Of a DNA stretch of 27,382 nt, positions 27,101 through 27,382 are shown one piece after another. The stretch is from positions 1 through 27,382 of IMG/VR virus record IMGVR_UViG_3300021962_000522; one strand, given 5' to 3'. The position numbers and the translations under genes were made by a program. Origin of the DNA: a virus. Each line of letters opens with the position of its first letter. Position 1 is the stretch's first letter. The notes below the pieces were generated by a model. The model was not told the DNA's origin and ran no database searches. It saw only the letters and a program-made list of their open reading frames with translations.

Positions 27101-27382
27101 GTCTACCAATAAATGTATTAGTTTCCCAGTTCGCATTATTTGATTCATTAACTTTTAAATCATATGGTGGAAACCACATAACTCTACCCCCATTTGGCCC
27201 TCTTTCACAAAATGGTAAATCATCATAAGTATATCCTGGTTTGTTTGATGTTTTCCATGCTAAATTCTCAATAGAAAACATATATTTTTTTGCTTGACCG
27301 TCGATAATATTTGTTGATCCCGGAAAATCAAGACTGCGTGTACCGTCCGACATAGGTGCTATATTCAAATTCCCCGGAGTTG
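24165..27382 (-). CDS. Large tail/baseplate protein with OmpA-like segment, 5' end missing (partial)
   Basis: The frame is open to the right edge: codons ACT CCG GGG AAT precede a TTG at 27368, so that TTG is not a credible start and the gene continues outside the window. At least 1071 codons are inside. Numbering from that TTG, residues about 30-120 are a conserved tail module (SIENLAWKTSN, CERGPNGGRVMWFPPYDL, FIGRPEPIYTYQNT, VSFKVIVDHPSI), and about 595-660 another (TFGPPPICVMRIGDFYHSKV, DATWDLNPEGIGIQPMLANV). Between them an OmpA-like segment (KVDLYIESTTSF, then YNIKLSYRRSDSIIRYVLNR, about 335-372) and a Pro-Gly linker (AVPGTPGKPGTEIPG, about 473-487) are visible. The C-terminal 350 residues are helical and Lys/Glu-rich. 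It probably forms part of the baseplate next to gp53; exact identity unknown. Confidence 0.85.
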   Translation of the reverse strand, partial: TPGNLNIAPMSDGTRSLDFPGSTNIIDGQAKKYMFSIENLAWKTSNKPGYTYDDLPFCERGPNGGRVMWFPPYDLKVNESNNANWETNTFIGRPEPIYTYQNTQRSGTVSFKVIVDHPSILNLLIKDISDEEAEEYLNSFFAGCEEVDFYTLVRKYINLDRSDLELIIAYLQYYKDGKKSDRIDTINFRNIAGEVTTTAPTTVGAIAAKEGRDTFGEGFDDYLYFENDFPKPKTTINADQDYGKEYARYYGGKETYKTKLTTALTDLFSKDTADYKHDRNVIYGSENPTSTETEANLKTRTLTEIDKGFAQLEKRFTDLTAKIDALKAILEKDPKSLKKVDLYIESTTSFVADDTYNIKLSYRRSDSIIRYVLNRLSKNNYNAPTKWEATIKDLENNNTQRKEDKIKITAKDLGYSDDTTTEFKIEFVNKGEKAVSGGEEKYDCTNKEIKTKSGLKEFAPITFFCRSTKVKLTTQVAVPGTPGKPGTEIPGTTTIKPGTTEITVDGQDIPRKPPLDVVKLLIMKALSECFYFKKLEETDPVVFSSLKEKLKYFHPAFHSMTPEGLNARLTFLQQCLRPGDTIPIKNVGPEKLSDARNTTFGPPPICVMRIGDFYHSKVVIKDLSIAFEDATWDLNPEGIGIQPMLANVTLQVYFIGGQGMKEPVARLQNALSSNFYANTEVYDYRAESTADQNELIKFNIDFLEQLRLSTDDTPTVPGKETSPEEQINGEFIGLVVKNELVYSTQMIAVVNQANSYHSLYKDAYNKLLTTYGEQLLPLFISPTYRANNKVDVQTTQTASKQINLFGLYSGNLDFSTLLGRFGDKLLAKFNTSDHNEVLNLDLSGGESKSERSKKLLNPYIKKEINAFLDKLKGDKTLTEFEKMRNSLIKTIDGLNFVLSTNGLDAKIEKKVASAVQLANFVDTEFYSHYDQAIDIFEKNESLYTSGLNTDIDFKNPTITDDIYKSILSVILSQKGKVEEIKKLYTDSADKKFFDENTVEKIEKRLAKFIKNAIPDEKKLKYKEAKSTKTDYSEYGRYTYTASTLTSQQEEVINKIHTNKDNSTKTKLNFIR

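Noticed and set aside
27366-27368. TTG start for the large right-hand tail gene
   Set aside because: The frame remains open to the window edge with sense codons before it, and the conserved module begins only some 30 residues later; the real start is most likely outside.
1-27382. tRNA genes, CRISPR arrays, insertion sequences, integrase or attachment sites
   Set aside because: Looked for cloverleaf arms, regular repeat-spacer patterns, transposase motifs and direct repeats; none seen by eye, though short elements could be missed without a program.
1-27382. Anti-phage defence or toxin-antitoxin system
   Set aside because: All genes are explained as virion, replication or nucleotide-metabolism genes or small unknowns with no defence-type motif.

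Overview
The window is a piece of a large tailed-phage genome with a T4-like (contractile tail) gene set. It is AT-rich, roughly one third G+C by eye. Every convincing gene lies on the minus strand, so transcription runs from high to low coordinates. Genes are packed with overlaps or very short gaps. Recognisable T4-type parts are the baseplate wedge proteins gp53, gp25 and gp6, a gp32-type single-strand binding protein, a UvsX-type recombinase, a 5'-3' exonuclease/RNase H, a DnaB/gp41-type helicase and a class Ia ribonucleotide reductase (NrdA, NrdB). Start codons are preceded by A-rich sequence, with no convincing AGGAGG-type Shine-Dalgarno sequence. Together with the low G+C this suggests a Bacteroidota (for example flavobacterial) host, but that is inference.

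In transcription order, region 1 (27382 to about 16690) is a tail and baseplate block. It holds a large tail protein with an OmpA-like segment (5' end outside the window), a gp53-like wedge protein, a 1959-residue hub-like protein, a 67-residue protein, a 207-residue Pro/Ala-rich coiled-coil protein and a small ferritin-like/DUF5856-type protein. A clear intrinsic terminator closes it. Region 2 (16690 to 8349) is a DNA replication, recombination and nucleotide block: ssDNA-binding protein, a hairpin, UvsX, 5'-3' exonuclease, an unknown protein with an internal duplication, helicase, NrdB, NrdA. It ends in a GC-richer, highly structured stretch with a second terminator. Region 3 (8166 to 1) returns to baseplate and tail: gp25, gp6, a 1413-residue structural protein with a strongly hydrophobic central segment, and a further structural gene that runs off the left edge.

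Replication and dNTP-supply genes are thus nested between two baseplate blocks and separated from them by terminators. This lets the blocks be expressed at different times although all share one strand. The most interesting unexplained element is the roughly 140-nt structured stretch between nrdA and gp25. It looks like a small RNA or attenuator rather than an N-terminal extension of gp25. A recurrent octamer, TATTTATA in the sense of the genes, sits in the leaders of four genes and may be a phage-specific promoter or leader element.
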